A stretch of 32,631 bases of DNA, taken from an uncultured Methanobrevibacter sp. (GTDB lineage: Archaea > Methanobacteriota > Methanobacteria > Methanobacteriales > Methanobacteriaceae). The notes under the pieces are model-generated. The model was not told the origin of the DNA, ran no database searches, and saw only the letters and a program-made list of their open reading frames with translations. Each line of letters starts with the position of its first letter. The first letter of the stretch is position 1. The stretch is from NCBI RefSeq assembly GCF_946408925.1, contig NZ_CAMJUE010000018.1:1-32631 (forward strand), read 5' to 3'. Below, piece by piece: positions 1-7,504 of the stretch. Position numbers and translations under genes: made by a program.

Positions 1-156
1 TGCAATTTTACAATTTCGGGAATAGGTAAAAAATCTGTTAAATTTACTAAAAGCATAATTTTTGAAAACGAAAAGACTAAAAAGGAGAGTGTTGATAATA
101 TTTTAAGAAAATATATTATTCCTATTGAAGATTTGGAAAGATTTTTAGATATCTAA
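1..156 (+). CDS. C-terminal end of an unrecognised protein (partial)
   Basis: An open frame enters from the left edge and ends at a TAA at 154-156, giving the last 51 residues of a protein. The sequence is lysine- and isoleucine-rich and ends in a short helical-looking segment (IEDLERFLDI). No motif is visible and I do not recognise the family. It is more AT-rich than the zinc-ribbon genes that follow. The same frame stays open for 21 codons after the stop, to a TAG at 220-222, so a decayed longer product cannot be excluded. Confidence 0.5.
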   Translation, partial: CNFTISGIGKKSVKFTKSIIFENEKTKKESVDNILRKYIIPIEDLERFLDI

Positions 157-409
157 CAACAATTAGTTGAAGCCAAGAACGCTCATAATGAAAATGATTA
201 TGCAGGAGCATATGAAATCTAGACAGAATCATACTCAAAATGCCCTTTGACTATTCGGCCAGGTTCTCATGCGCTTGAATCCTTCGATAATCATTTTCCA
301 ATGCAATTCCCTGACTAACAATGAGGATGATGAAGGCTGTGAAGACGGCAATTTTGATGTCAATCAGCATGATGTTAGAACGATACAAAAAAATTTCATA
401 GGTGAAGAT
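157..409. other. Intergenic stretch with possible coding remnants
   Basis: No intact gene is supported here. Directly after the stop of the left-edge frame, codons 157-219 read as a TPR/Sel1-like helix (QLVEAKNAHNENDYAGAYEI) closed by TAG. A longer open frame reaches back from the 410 gene to a poor start at 269, but nothing upstream of 410 looks like the downstream protein. The region is probably degenerate sequence plus the leader of the 410 gene. Confidence 0.3.
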
Positions 410-547
410 ATGACAAAGCAATGCTTTTACTGTAGTTACCCGAACAGCGACAATGCAACACGTTGCATCAATTGCGGAATGGAACTTAAAAAGTACTGGG
501 ACAAGTCCACTTCAAGGCCAAGGCTTGTCGATGAAAGGAGGGATTAA
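410..547 (+). CDS. Small zinc-ribbon protein (45 aa)
   Basis: The product is a single zinc ribbon with two CxxC knuckles (QCFYCSYP and RCINCGM), expected to bind one zinc ion, followed by a basic tail. The frame is open further upstream, but the ATG at 410 is preceded by AGGTGA at good distance and puts the ribbon at the N-terminus, as in its neighbours. The stop codon abuts the ATG of the next gene at 548, so the two are probably co-translated. Small stand-alone zinc ribbons of this kind have no assigned function and could act as protein-protein or nucleic-acid adaptors. Confidence 0.6.
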   Translation: MTKQCFYCSYPNSDNATRCINCGMELKKYWDKSTSRPRLVDERRD

Positions 548-775
548 ATGCCGACCTGTCCGAACTGCGGATCAATAGTGATGGAGGGTGATCCCTACTG
601 CACTCACTGCGGAACCACCTTCCAATGGAGCGATGATGATGAGGAAATAGAAAAAAGGCAAAAGGTAATAGAGAGCGGGGATTTATGCTTCTGCCCATAT
701 TGCCATTATAAGGTGGATGAACTGGACATCACCTGTGACAACTGCGGAAGGGATTTATGGTGGGATGATGATTGA
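548..775 (+). CDS. Double zinc-ribbon protein (75 aa)
   Basis: Two zinc ribbons are visible: C4/C7 with C18/C21, and C49/C52 with C63/C66, separated by an acidic-then-basic linker. The tail is acidic (WWDDD). The ATG follows a strong AGGAGG site and begins right after the stop of the preceding zinc-ribbon gene. The first ribbon (MPTCPNCG, then GDPYC.HCG) is clearly paralogous to the start of the 8539 protein. The product is presumably cytoplasmic and zinc-binding. Its role is unknown. Confidence 0.8.
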   Translation: MPTCPNCGSIVMEGDPYCTHCGTTFQWSDDDEEIEKRQKVIESGDLCFCPYCHYKVDELDITCDNCGRDLWWDDD

Positions 776-866
776 CCGGGCAAGTTTCAAAAAATCATTA
801 GAAAATGCTGCATTTGAAGCTCTTAAAAAACGGGACAAACTTATTCTTGAAATCCGCAGGTATTAA
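765..866 (+). CDS. Possible 33-aa ORF overlapping the zinc-ribbon gene end
   Basis: An ATG within the last codons of the 548 gene opens a 33-codon frame encoding a helical, basic peptide (for example KKSLENAAFEALKKRDKLIL). Amino-acid usage looks natural for this genome. The end-overlap and the ribosome binding site that follows for the next gene would fit an operon member. No clear ribosome binding site or homolog is visible, so it may be a remnant of a larger gene. Confidence 0.3.
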   Translation: MMIDRASFKKSLENAAFEALKKRDKLILEIRRY

Positions 867-885
867 AGGATAAGGAGCTGAAGGA

Positions 886-1251
886 ATGCGATTTTTTTTT
901 CAATCCCATCCCCAATTTGTTTATATAATGAACAATGAGTATCTCGCAGAGTTATGCCATTTAATTAATGAAAAAATTAAATAGGCATTGCCTATAAGGC
1001 TAACCGATAAAGGCATGGACGCACTCCAGATACCCTCTCCAGACGGCAAGCTCTACCTTGCCATATTCACCGACATCAAAGAGTTCAGACTCGGCAATGT
1101 GGAAATGGCTTCCATCACCAATTCATGGGATCTCTTAATCGACCTTTTTAATGAGAACATTAGCGGCTTTGTGGTCAACGTCTTCAGCGGGGGAGTGATT
1201 TTCACAAGGGAATTTCTGGATTTGTATTTTGCAGATGAACCTGAGGAGTAA
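886..1251 (+). pseudogene. SseB-like domain gene interrupted by an in-frame TAG
   Basis: The ATG at 886 has an AGGAG site 8 bases upstream and opens a frame that meets a TAG at 982-984. The same frame then continues to a TAA at 1249-1251. Read through, the product is about 121 residues. Its second half is a typical SseB-like domain: a FTDIKEF strand-turn, a W..L..L helix and a GFVVNVFSGG segment, matching the FTD.nEF and GIIINPGSD motifs of the 17220 and 24170 proteins. The simplest explanation is a CAG-to-TAG nonsense mutation. Restart at a TTG at 988 is possible but would lose the N-terminal strand and helix. Confidence 0.6.
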
Positions 1252-1358
1252 ATACAGAGATATGTAAAAAATATTAAAAATCAGTAAAATTAATATTTAT
1301 ACAGGTGAATGATAATTATAAAAATATTCTTAACCAACAATCAACCGAGGAATGGAAA

Positions 1359-1958
1359 ATGGAGCATAGGCATATCATAATAATTCTTTTGGCAATTATA
1401 ATAGTTCTTGCAGCTGCAATTGGCTGGGCATTATTCAATCCGGCCCCTGCCAGGCAACCGGTTGAAATCAAGATTACAAGCGACAAGTCCCAGTATGAGG
1501 ATGATGCAAACATATCAGTAATGCTGGCCGATTTAAACAAAACTCCAATTTCAAAAGAAATAGTCAATATCACCATAACTGACAGCAAGGGCAAGGCTGT
1601 GGTTGATAATGTCGTTAAGACTGACGGGAAAGGAAAGGCGAGCCTTGAGCTGAAGCTGAAAAAAGGCAAATATGAGGTTAACGTCACATATGGCGGAAAC
1701 GACAACTTCACAGGCAGCGCCGCCATGCAGAATTTAACCATAAAAGAGCAGGAAGCTCTCCAGTCACAACCTGTGCGGACTTCCTCAGGCACTCATGTCG
1801 TGATGGGTGAGGACGGATACTATGCCCGTGTCGATGACAATGGCAACATTCTTGAAAATCTCGGACCGAGCAGGAAGTATTACCCGAACAATCCGAATGC
1901 GGTTGATTATCCGAATGCAGAATCCATGGGCAAGTATGTTGACAAGTCCAGGGGATAA
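1359..1958 (+). CDS. Membrane-anchored single Ig-like domain protein
   Basis: This 199-residue protein has an N-terminal hydrophobic segment (about residues 5-26) acting as signal anchor, then one bacterial-Ig/invasin-like domain (about 33-128). The domain has the hallmark PVEIKITSDKSQYEDDA start, a VNITITDSKGK strand and a YEVNVTYGGNDNFTGSA end. A roughly 70-residue hydrophilic C-terminus follows. The ATG at 1359 is chosen over a GTG at 1305 because it has GAGG upstream and aligns with the start of the 9562 paralog. A TATA-like box lies at 1290-1302. It is probably exposed outside the membrane, resembling a one-domain version of methanogen adhesin-like proteins. Confidence 0.75.
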   Translation: MEHRHIIIILLAIIIVLAAAIGWALFNPAPARQPVEIKITSDKSQYEDDANISVMLADLNKTPISKEIVNITITDSKGKAVVDNVVKTDGKGKASLELKLKKGKYEVNVTYGGNDNFTGSAAMQNLTIKEQEALQSQPVRTSSGTHVVMGEDGYYARVDDNGNILENLGPSRKYYPNNPNAVDYPNAESMGKYVDKSRG

Positions 1959-1984
1959 AATAAAATATGTGCAGGTGAGACAAT

Positions 1985-2134
1985 ATGATAACATGTGATG
2001 TTTGCGGACACTTAAACGATTCGTCAAGTGCAATCTGTGAGAATTGCGGCTCTGATTTGTCAGACAGTCCTGACTGGGGCGGATATGATGATTTGAACTT
2101 TGACGAGTCAGATGAAATGGGTTACTATGATTAA
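1985..2134 (+). CDS. Small zinc-ribbon protein with acidic tail (49 aa)
   Basis: A short gene starts at the ATG at 1985 with GGTGA upstream. It encodes a zinc ribbon (C4/C7 and C18/C21, MITCDVCGH then CENCGSD) followed by an Asp/Glu/Tyr-rich tail. Its end overlaps the start of the next gene in an ATGATTAA junction, implying translational coupling with the coiled-coil/HTH-repeat protein. The tail resembles those of the other zinc-ribbon microproteins here. Function unknown. Confidence 0.7.
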   Translation: MITCDVCGHLNDSSSAICENCGSDLSDSPDWGGYDDLNFDESDEMGYYD

Positions 2135-2867
2135 AGATAAAACACTGAGCGAACTGGAAAATGATTTGTGTGACCTCAACACTGAAATCAGCAATCTTGA
2201 AAAGAAGATTATAAAAGCTGAAAAACAGGCAGAGATTAACATTGGACCGTTAAAAGAGGAACTGATTCAGGTTAAAAAGGATAAGACATCCTATGCCTCC
2301 AAGAATGATTTTGATTCAGTATCCGATTGCATCCGAAGGGAGGATAATCTCAAGTTCAGGATAAACGCCCTGTGGAACGTGGCTTCACAGCTAAAAGATG
2401 ATCTCTTCAGGCTGAAATCAAGGAGAAAGGAATTGGAGCATGATATTCAGCTTGAAAGGGATAAAATAAGAAGAAACAATCAGATTCTTGACCAGATGAA
2501 TAAGGTATTGGACAATTACCGCAAGTCTCAGAGCCTGAAGCAGGCTGCAGTTGAGGCAAACATAAGCCCCGATACAGTTGAACAGTGGCATGAATGGGGC
2601 AGAAACGCTTTCAATGAGACTTCAGCATATTTTTATAATAAAATTGCTGAAATTGATAATGAATTCAAAAAACAGGAAGCGCAAAAGCTTAAAGACGATA
2701 TGGACAGGGTTATTGAAGCATACAGGAAAACCAATTCCTTAAAGGATGCCTCAAGGATTGCCGGTGTCAGTTATGACACTGTCATGTACTGGCATGAGTG
2801 GGGCTCAAGAGGCTTCGGTGAGGAGAATACTTATTTTTACAGGAAGGTGACTGACAATGGTGGCTGA
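2127..2867 (+). CDS. Coiled-coil protein with two HTH-like repeats
   Basis: About 246 residues. Residues 1-120 form a heptad-rich coiled coil. Two copies of a roughly 50-residue repeat follow, at about 127-175 and 195-246. Each has an YRKS.SLK.A helix, a turn, a (D)TV..WHEWG helix and an aromatic Y.FY.K end. The pattern resembles helix-turn-helix units of small-terminase or homeodomain-like proteins. The same unit recurs in degenerate form in the 885-residue protein at 13024. The start at 2127 is taken because its ATG overlaps the stop of the 1985 gene; an upstream TTG at 2100 is less likely. The gene ends inside the start of the next gene. DNA binding is inferred, not shown. Confidence 0.65.
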   Translation: MIKDKTLSELENDLCDLNTEISNLEKKIIKAEKQAEINIGPLKEELIQVKKDKTSYASKNDFDSVSDCIRREDNLKFRINALWNVASQLKDDLFRLKSRRKELEHDIQLERDKIRRNNQILDQMNKVLDNYRKSQSLKQAAVEANISPDTVEQWHEWGRNAFNETSAYFYNKIAEIDNEFKKQEAQKLKDDMDRVIEAYRKTNSLKDASRIAGVSYDTVMYWHEWGSRGFGEENTYFYRKVTDNGG

Positions 2868-3672
2868 AAAGAAGGAAAAATTAATTGAAATGGTTAAGGG
2901 ATTCTCAAACGAATACCTTGATGAGGAGTACATGGAGCTGAACATCAGGCTTGTTGAAAAACTCGCACGAAAACATGACGTGCCCTTCAGGAGGGGTAAA
3001 CTTGAAAACTGGGCAGGCGGAATAGTATATGCAATAGGTCAGCTGAATTTCCTTTTTGACGATTCAACCGAACCCTATGCAACACCCGATGACATCTCAG
3101 ATTACTTCGGCGTTAAAAAGAAAACCGCTGCCAACAAGGCACGTGATATCCGTAAGTTATTGAATCTGAAATTGGGCGATGAGGAGTTTTCAACTGAACT
3201 CGTCCTTGAAAGTGATGTCTCACGCATGGGAGGTAATTTAAGCCAGGTTAAAACATTGCATGGCGCCCAGAGATATTCAAGGTTAAGGGAACTGGGGGAT
3301 ATGATGAAGATACTTAACTCTCAAAACCCGAATGATGATTTGGAGAAGTTCATTGACGATACTAAAGGAAATATTGACCATGATGAGTTGCCGGTCTTTT
3401 ATGAGCTTTTAAGGGATTCAACATTTATCATACCTCATCATGACGGCTATCCTGTGGTCATATCCGATCAAAACGGCACAACTGCGATTGTGGCATTTAC
3501 AAGCGAGGAGAGGTATAATCTTGATGGGGATTTTAAAATCAGAAGGATGAAATTCATGAAAGCGGCACTTTTTTTCGGTGATGATAGTATTGAAGGTCTT
3601 GTGTTAAATCCGGGTTCACAGACTTTATTCATATCCAGGTACATGATTCGCGAGGTTATATTCGGACGGTGA
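2857..3672 (+). CDS. DUF6398 plus SseB-like domain protein
   Basis: A 271-residue protein overlapping the preceding gene by 11 bases. Residues about 15-115 match the DUF6398 pattern: EYLDEEY, then LARK, a GK.ENWAGGIVYAIG.LNFLFD core and a helix-turn-helix-like YFGVKKKTAANKARDIRK segment, the last suggesting nucleic-acid binding. Residues about 175-271 form an SseB-like domain ending IEGLVLNPGSQTLFIS. SseB domains are known from enhanced-serine-sensitivity and type III secretion-associated proteins, but in archaea their role is unknown. It appears co-expressed with the coiled-coil/HTH protein. The fusion links the SseB family of this window to a putative nucleic-acid-binding module. Confidence 0.7.
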   Translation: MVAEKKEKLIEMVKGFSNEYLDEEYMELNIRLVEKLARKHDVPFRRGKLENWAGGIVYAIGQLNFLFDDSTEPYATPDDISDYFGVKKKTAANKARDIRKLLNLKLGDEEFSTELVLESDVSRMGGNLSQVKTLHGAQRYSRLRELGDMMKILNSQNPNDDLEKFIDDTKGNIDHDELPVFYELLRDSTFIIPHHDGYPVVISDQNGTTAIVAFTSEERYNLDGDFKIRRMKFMKAALFFGDDSIEGLVLNPGSQTLFISRYMIREVIFGR

Positions 3673-3678
3673 GGACAT

Positions 3679-4259
3679 ATGGACCGCAGATTCAGGGAAG
3701 ATGAAAACGAACTGCCATACCTGGTGAGCAGCAAAAGGGACAGGATTAAGGGCTCACCTGTGGATGCCCGGACACGTGATGAGAAGCTGGATGATATCAT
3801 CAGCAGGTTGTATGTGTCTGATTTGGAAAAGATTCTGTTAAAGAGCAATCTTTTGAAGTTCCTCTCCGCTAAAGATTGCACAGGCCTGATTGCTGAGGAT
3901 GATTTCACTTCCTGCAGCTTCACCATCACACGTGAAAACGACTACATCAAGAACAGGATGAGTTTCTCTTTTTCCATGATCTTTTCAGGGTCAAGCGTGT
4001 TTTTTGGGACTGCTACACTAGCCACAGCCATGACAAATTATTGTCCAATCCTAGATTCAGGAAGCTGATTGACAGCACTCCCTATGAGTTTGTGGATGTT
4101 GTTGGGGGCTATGAGTCCAGATACAATGGCAGGGAGGATGTTTTTGAGCTGTTGGATGAGATTAACGTCAGGGTCACCTTCAGGGTTGATTCCAAAACCC
4201 AGAGGATGTACAGGCTTGACCTTGACACCATGACATTCACTGACCACTTTGACATTTAG
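3679..4259 (+). pseudogene. Frameshifted paralog of the 6351 gene
   Basis: The ATG at 3679 opens a frame whose first 90 or so residues align with the 6351 protein (REEK.D.I..L.(V/I)SDLEK..LK..LL.FLSA.DCT.L). Near 3955-3957 the match moves to another frame, in which DEFLFFHDLF and FWDCYTSHSHD lead into SNPRFRKLID and on to the stop at 4257-4259. Restoring one G in AACAGGATGAG (as AACAGGGATGAG) rejoins the frames and reproduces the paralog's ENEH-to-NEF spacing. So one base has been lost, by mutation or sequencing error. Its partner in function, if any, is unknown. Confidence 0.75.
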
Positions 4260-4368
4260 TAAAATATGACGTATATTTCGTAAAGAAATATTCAAAACTT
4301 ATGACATATCTTCAAAAAATAATATGTATTGTTTATAAAAAATAATTTATCAATAAAAATGTGATTAA

Positions 4369-4785
4369 ATGAAAAAATTAGGTATTTTTTTAATAATTGT
4401 TTTAACAAGTCTATTATTTACAATAGGAACTGTTATTGCGGAATATGAAGTTGAAGATTTTCGGGAAATGACAGGAATAATTGTTGATAAAGATGTGGGA
4501 GGAAAATCTATTGATTATTTAATAGAAATTAATGGCACTAAGTATTTTTTATCCTCTGCTGATCAACCTTTTGAAGAATTTGAGGTTGGAGATAATGTGA
4601 CAATGAATGGAACAATTGATGAAGAGAACTTGGAATCTTGTTATAATTGGGATTTTGACGGCAGATATGATGGTGAAAAATTTTCTCATATTGTTTTAAA
4701 TAGTATAGTTGAGAACCATCATAGATATGGGCAAATGAGATTAAGTTGCGATGTAGATAATCAATATTATAAACAAATACAATAA
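4369..4785 (+). CDS. Secreted or membrane-tethered protein with OB-like domain
   Basis: A 138-residue protein beginning with a classical signal sequence (basic MKK, then hydrophobic residues 4-22 and an ..VIAEY cleavage-like site). The mature part is short and beta-rich, with TGIIVDKDVG, YLIEINGTKYFL and FEVGDNVTMNGTI segments reminiscent of an OB-fold, though I cannot assign a family. GTGAT lies just before the ATG and a TATA-like box at about 4330-4343. The gene and its flanks (4260-4890) are more AT-rich than neighbouring genes, which may mean separate acquisition. Confidence 0.6.
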   Translation: MKKLGIFLIIVLTSLLFTIGTVIAEYEVEDFREMTGIIVDKDVGGKSIDYLIEINGTKYFLSSADQPFEEFEVGDNVTMNGTIDEENLESCYNWDFDGRYDGEKFSHIVLNSIVENHHRYGQMRLSCDVDNQYYKQIQ

Positions 4786-4860
4786 GAATTTACCTTCTTA
4801 GTTTAAAACGGATGTTTTTGAATAATAAGAGAATACATGAATATTTCAATTTTCAAATGA

Positions 4861-4872
4861 TTTAATATAAAT
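4861..4872 (+). promoter_or_regulatory. TATA box for the leaderless SWIM gene
   Basis: The segment TTTAATATAAAT is centred about 26 bases before the ATG at 4893, the distance expected between an archaeal TATA box and its start site. No ribosome binding site precedes the ATG, so the mRNA is probably leaderless. Confidence 0.5.
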
Positions 4873-4892
4873 GAGTTAAAAAAATACTAATC

Positions 4893-5624
4893 ATGAAAGC
4901 ATGGGAAAAACTATACAAATCCGAGGTTTTGGATGAGGCAATTGAGCTGGCAGATAAAGTTTCAATCAAAAGCAATGACGGGGTGCAGATTGTTGCTCAG
5001 GTTGAGGATTATCGGGTTGAAACATATATGCAGTTTCAAAGCCCGTCATATCCTTCCTGCAACTGTCCGTCAGGGTATTCCTGCAAGCATGAGGCTGCCC
5101 TGATATATCACATTAGAAATCATCTGGATGAATATGTGGGCACTCCGGATTTTGATGAAATATTCAATCTTGTAAGTCCTGATGATTTGAAGGATTTTCT
5201 TAAAAAAGAATTCAGGACAAACCCGGAGTTAAAGGATAAATTCTTAAAGAGATTTTCCAACAGCTGCATTGACAGGCATTATTACAGTGACAGATTGGAT
5301 ACTGTTTTTAAAAAGGGTGAAGGTCGTGATTTTAGATATCATGAGATTCATGATTTGGATTTGATGGAAAATGAATTATATGATTTCATATTCACTGACA
5401 TCAGCAACGTGTTAAGTGCAGGTGAACATGATTTTGCATGCGATTTGCTGATAAGGATTGCAAAGCTTTTAAACGATGAGGTAATCTCCACACATGATTC
5501 ATGGTATAACTTGACAGACAGGTTTATGGAACAGGTTAATATCTTGTCCTTTTCAATTTATCTGGACTCGGAGAAACTGGATGAATTATATGCCAATATG
5601 GACCATATTATGAGTTGTCTTTAA
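4893..5624 (+). CDS. SWIM zinc-finger protein
   Basis: A 243-residue protein. Residues about 45-75 contain the SWIM signature CxCx5CxH: C56, C58, C64 and H66 in a PSCNCPSGYSCKHEAAL context. The N-terminal part, with a V.I.V......Y.V.I..... pattern, also fits this family. The rest (80-243) is helical and acidic, rich in Asp-Asp and Asp-Leu pairs, with no recognised domain. SWIM domains bind zinc and usually DNA or protein, and are found with helicases, transposases and recombination mediators. Here it stands alone, so a nucleic-acid role is only inferred. Confidence 0.75.
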   Translation: MKAWEKLYKSEVLDEAIELADKVSIKSNDGVQIVAQVEDYRVETYMQFQSPSYPSCNCPSGYSCKHEAALIYHIRNHLDEYVGTPDFDEIFNLVSPDDLKDFLKKEFRTNPELKDKFLKRFSNSCIDRHYYSDRLDTVFKKGEGRDFRYHEIHDLDLMENELYDFIFTDISNVLSAGEHDFACDLLIRIAKLLNDEVISTHDSWYNLTDRFMEQVNILSFSIYLDSEKLDELYANMDHIMSCL

Positions 5625-5657
5625 TAGTTGAATTGTAATTAATGGAGGCTAATTAAA

Positions 5658-6278
5658 ATGGATAATCAAAAAACAATTATCATATTGCTCTGTATAATCA
5701 TTGCAATCCTGATTGTTGGAGTTGTAATGTTTTCACCTTTGATGGCAAAGGAAGACTCAAAACTGACCTTGGCGGATAAGAATATTAATACTGGCGACCC
5801 GCTGATTGTCGAATTAACCGATATCAACGCCAACCCTATTGCCAACCAAACAGTAAATATAAGGCTCACAGACAAGGATGGGGTTACAATTGATGAGGAT
5901 GTAACCACCAATGATGAGGGTAAGGCTGAACTTGAAGACATGGAAAAAGGTAAATACAGTGTTGAATGCAGTTTCAGCGGAAACAACAGATATGATTCAG
6001 CTTCAATCAAGGATAATCTAAGTGTTAAAAAGGCGGCCACCAAGATGGTTGATGAGCAAACATCCACTGCAACCCATCAAAGCAAGTATGCTTCCGACGG
6101 TTCAATATATCCTGAATACGGTCCGGAAGTTGACTCCCAGGGTATAACCAGGGAATATGCCATTGCAAACAATATGCATTACATTGAAATGGAAGTTGAC
6201 GGGGACAATCCCGGTGAAACCGTAACGGTTGGGGGATACGTTGCATATGACCCGGCAGCCGGATGTTATCATACCTAA
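5658..6278 (+). CDS. Membrane-anchored single Ig-like domain protein
   Basis: This 206-residue paralog of the 1359 and 9562 proteins has a good GGAGG site before the ATG. An N-terminal hydrophobic anchor (about residues 5-30) is followed by one Ig-like domain (about 36-128) with the (V/I)NIRLTDKDG strand and the YSVECSFSGNNRYDSAS end. The acidic C-terminal tail of about 75 residues has no recognised domain. It is the most divergent of the four copies in this window. It is probably extracytoplasmic, perhaps as a surface or envelope component. Confidence 0.7.
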   Translation: MDNQKTIIILLCIIIAILIVGVVMFSPLMAKEDSKLTLADKNINTGDPLIVELTDINANPIANQTVNIRLTDKDGVTIDEDVTTNDEGKAELEDMEKGKYSVECSFSGNNRYDSASIKDNLSVKKAATKMVDEQTSTATHQSKYASDGSIYPEYGPEVDSQGITREYAIANNMHYIEMEVDGDNPGETVTVGGYVAYDPAAGCYHT

Positions 6279-6350
6279 AACAGAATCATGAATATAGTAA
6301 TGACTGGCTGTTGTGATTCAGATTACTGTGAATAACAGCAGGTGATAAAA

Positions 6351-6902
6351 ATGAGTGGGGATTATGACATTAGAAGGGACAAGGTAACGGACTTGGAGGA
6401 TGCTAAAACCCGTGAAGAGAAGGTGGATGGTATTGTTTGCAAATTGAATATTTCTGATTTGGAGAAGTTTATCCTTAAACTCGCTTTATTGAGATTCCTC
6501 TCGGCCAGGGATTGCACGGATTTGGTTGTCAAGGAAGCTTTCACATCTGTCGGTTTCATCATAATCCGTGAAAACGAGCATGTCCGCACATGTAATGAAT
6601 TCATACTGGATCCTGATCTTTCCAATGGTTTGCATCTTTTCAGTGACTGCTATACCACCCATCACCATGACGGGCTTTTTTCAAATCCAGAATTCAGGCA
6701 GCTTGTCGACAATACTCCTTATGAGTTTCTGGATATTGTTGGAGGCTATGAAATTCGCCATGATGATGTACATGATTTGTTCGAGCTGGTTGATGAAATC
6801 AATGTCAAGGTCTCTTTTAAGGTTGATTCCAAAACCGAAAGGTTATATGAACTGGACACCGACACCATGGCCTTCACCGATTACTGGGACATTTCGATTT
6901 AG
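6351..6902 (+). CDS. Conserved protein of unknown function, intact family member
   Basis: A 183-residue protein; the ATG at 6351 is preceded by GGTGAT. It is the intact reference for a local family. An N-terminal helical module (about 20-65) has the pattern (I/L)SDLEKF.LKLALLRFLSARDC. The rest is alpha/beta and contains FSDCYTTHHHD, TPYEF(L/V)D(I/V)VGGYE and VDSKTER.Y.LD.DTM.FTD. The His/Asp-rich centre could bind metal. The frameshifted gene at 3679 is a full-length paralog, and the 8539 protein carries only the N-terminal module, fused to a zinc ribbon. No known family is recognised. Confidence 0.65.
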   Translation: MSGDYDIRRDKVTDLEDAKTREEKVDGIVCKLNISDLEKFILKLALLRFLSARDCTDLVVKEAFTSVGFIIIRENEHVRTCNEFILDPDLSNGLHLFSDCYTTHHHDGLFSNPEFRQLVDNTPYEFLDIVGGYEIRHDDVHDLFELVDEINVKVSFKVDSKTERLYELDTDTMAFTDYWDISI

Positions 6903-6944
6903 CAAAATTAAATGTGGCATTGCCTTGAATGATAAGATTCATTT

Positions 6945-7072
6945 AAAAAAATAGTTTTCAAATCAATATCAATTGCAGAATAAGATTCTGCAATTTCCCC
7001 TGATATTGATTAACCGTAACAACTTTTCAATTTAGTTATCACCTAAATTGTGGAGGATATGATTTCCTCTTG
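6945..7072 (-). ncRNA. Candidate structured RNA with TATA box and oligo-U end
   Basis: On the minus strand a TATA box (positions 7093-7103) predicts a start near 7072. The transcript would fold into three successive hairpins: 7053-7057 with 7065-7069 (5 bp), 7028-7035 with 7043-7050 (8 bp, perfect), and a long stem of 6961-6971 with 7001-7011 (11 bp) plus 6972-6981 with 6985-6994 (10 bp), three-base loop and one six-base bulge. It is followed nine bases later by seven U residues (6945-6951), a terminator-like end. No ORF fits the stretch. The long stem faces the end of the 6351 gene, but on the plus strand it lacks a U-run, so the minus strand is preferred. Confidence 0.5.
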
Positions 7073-7228
7073 TTTGATTATTAATAATTTATCATATATA
7101 AATATTTGCAAATAGATTGTGTGTGCTTTAAACACGGGGAGAACAGCGAAACGGGGATGTTTCGAAAGAAACCTTAGAATAAAATGGTTAACAATCTATT
7201 TGCCGGTGATAAGGAGGAAGTTATACTC

Positions 7229-7321
7229 TTACAGGAATATGTATAAGAGTACCATCATGCAGATTATGTCAAGGATATGGGTTAAATCTACAGTGACGGC
7301 TATGGAAACTTCAGATTCCAT
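7229..7321 (-). CDS. Small hydrophobic protein (30 aa)
   Basis: The minus-strand ATG at 7321 is preceded by GGAGG (7330-7334) at 8-base spacing. The 30-codon product begins acidic (MESEV) and ends in a continuous hydrophobic segment (ILDIICMMVLLYIFL), suggesting membrane insertion. Its start overlaps the end of the 7406 ORF by 11 bases, a coupled arrangement. No family is recognised. Because both ORFs are short they could be the broken halves of one gene, but each has its own strong ribosome binding site. Confidence 0.45.
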   Translation of the reverse strand: MESEVSIAVTVDLTHILDIICMMVLLYIFL

Positions 7322-7406
7322 AATTCTTTCCTCCATATTTTGTCACGGTTGAATCAGTACAAACCATCCAGTTATTTTTATAATATTCTTTAATATTAAC
7401 TTTCAT
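7311..7406 (-). CDS. Small protein (31 aa) at head of a minus-strand pair
   Basis: The minus-strand ATG at 7406 has an ideal AGGAGG site (7413-7418) six bases upstream and a strong TATA box at 7458-7468, which predicts a start near 7437 and a 30-base leader. The product (MKVNIKEYYKNNWMVC, then DSTVTKYGGKNYGI) is polar, with several aromatic residues, and resembles nothing I know. The complete promoter and start signals argue that this is expressed rather than a chance frame. Confidence 0.5.
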   Translation of the reverse strand: MKVNIKEYYKNNWMVCTDSTVTKYGGKNYGI

Positions 7407-7457
7407 TTAATTCCTCCTAATTCAAGAGTTACTCATTAACTATACATAGATTTGCAT

Positions 7458-7468
7458 CTTATATAAAG
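7458..7468 (-). promoter_or_regulatory. TATA box for the minus-strand small-ORF pair
   Basis: On the minus strand this reads CTTTATATAAG, a near-consensus archaeal TATA box. It lies about 26 bases before a predicted start near 7437 and upstream of the 7406 ORF and its AGGAGG site. Confidence 0.55.
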
Positions 7469-7504
7469 TTTTTTAAGTTATTTTAATGCTTTAAATTTTA
7501 TTCA

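Noticed and set aside
982-984. TAG as a pyrrolysine codon in the SseB-like gene.
   Set aside because: Pyrrolysine use is known from Methanosarcinaceae and Methanomassiliicoccales, not normally Methanobacteriales, and an SseB domain gives no reason for it. A nonsense mutation is simpler.
7119-7352. Plus-strand 77-codon open frame starting with GTG.
   Set aside because: Arg/Ser/Thr-rich composition unlike the genome's proteins, no ribosome binding site, and it lies antisense to the better supported small ORFs.
7140-7392. Plus-strand reading with several stops that recalls a decayed D5/P4-type primase (LFAGDKEEVILLQEYV and further).
   Set aside because: It needs readthrough of several stops and lacks a clear Walker A. 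The opposite strand has intact ORFs with TATA box and ribosome binding sites, so the resemblance is probably chance.
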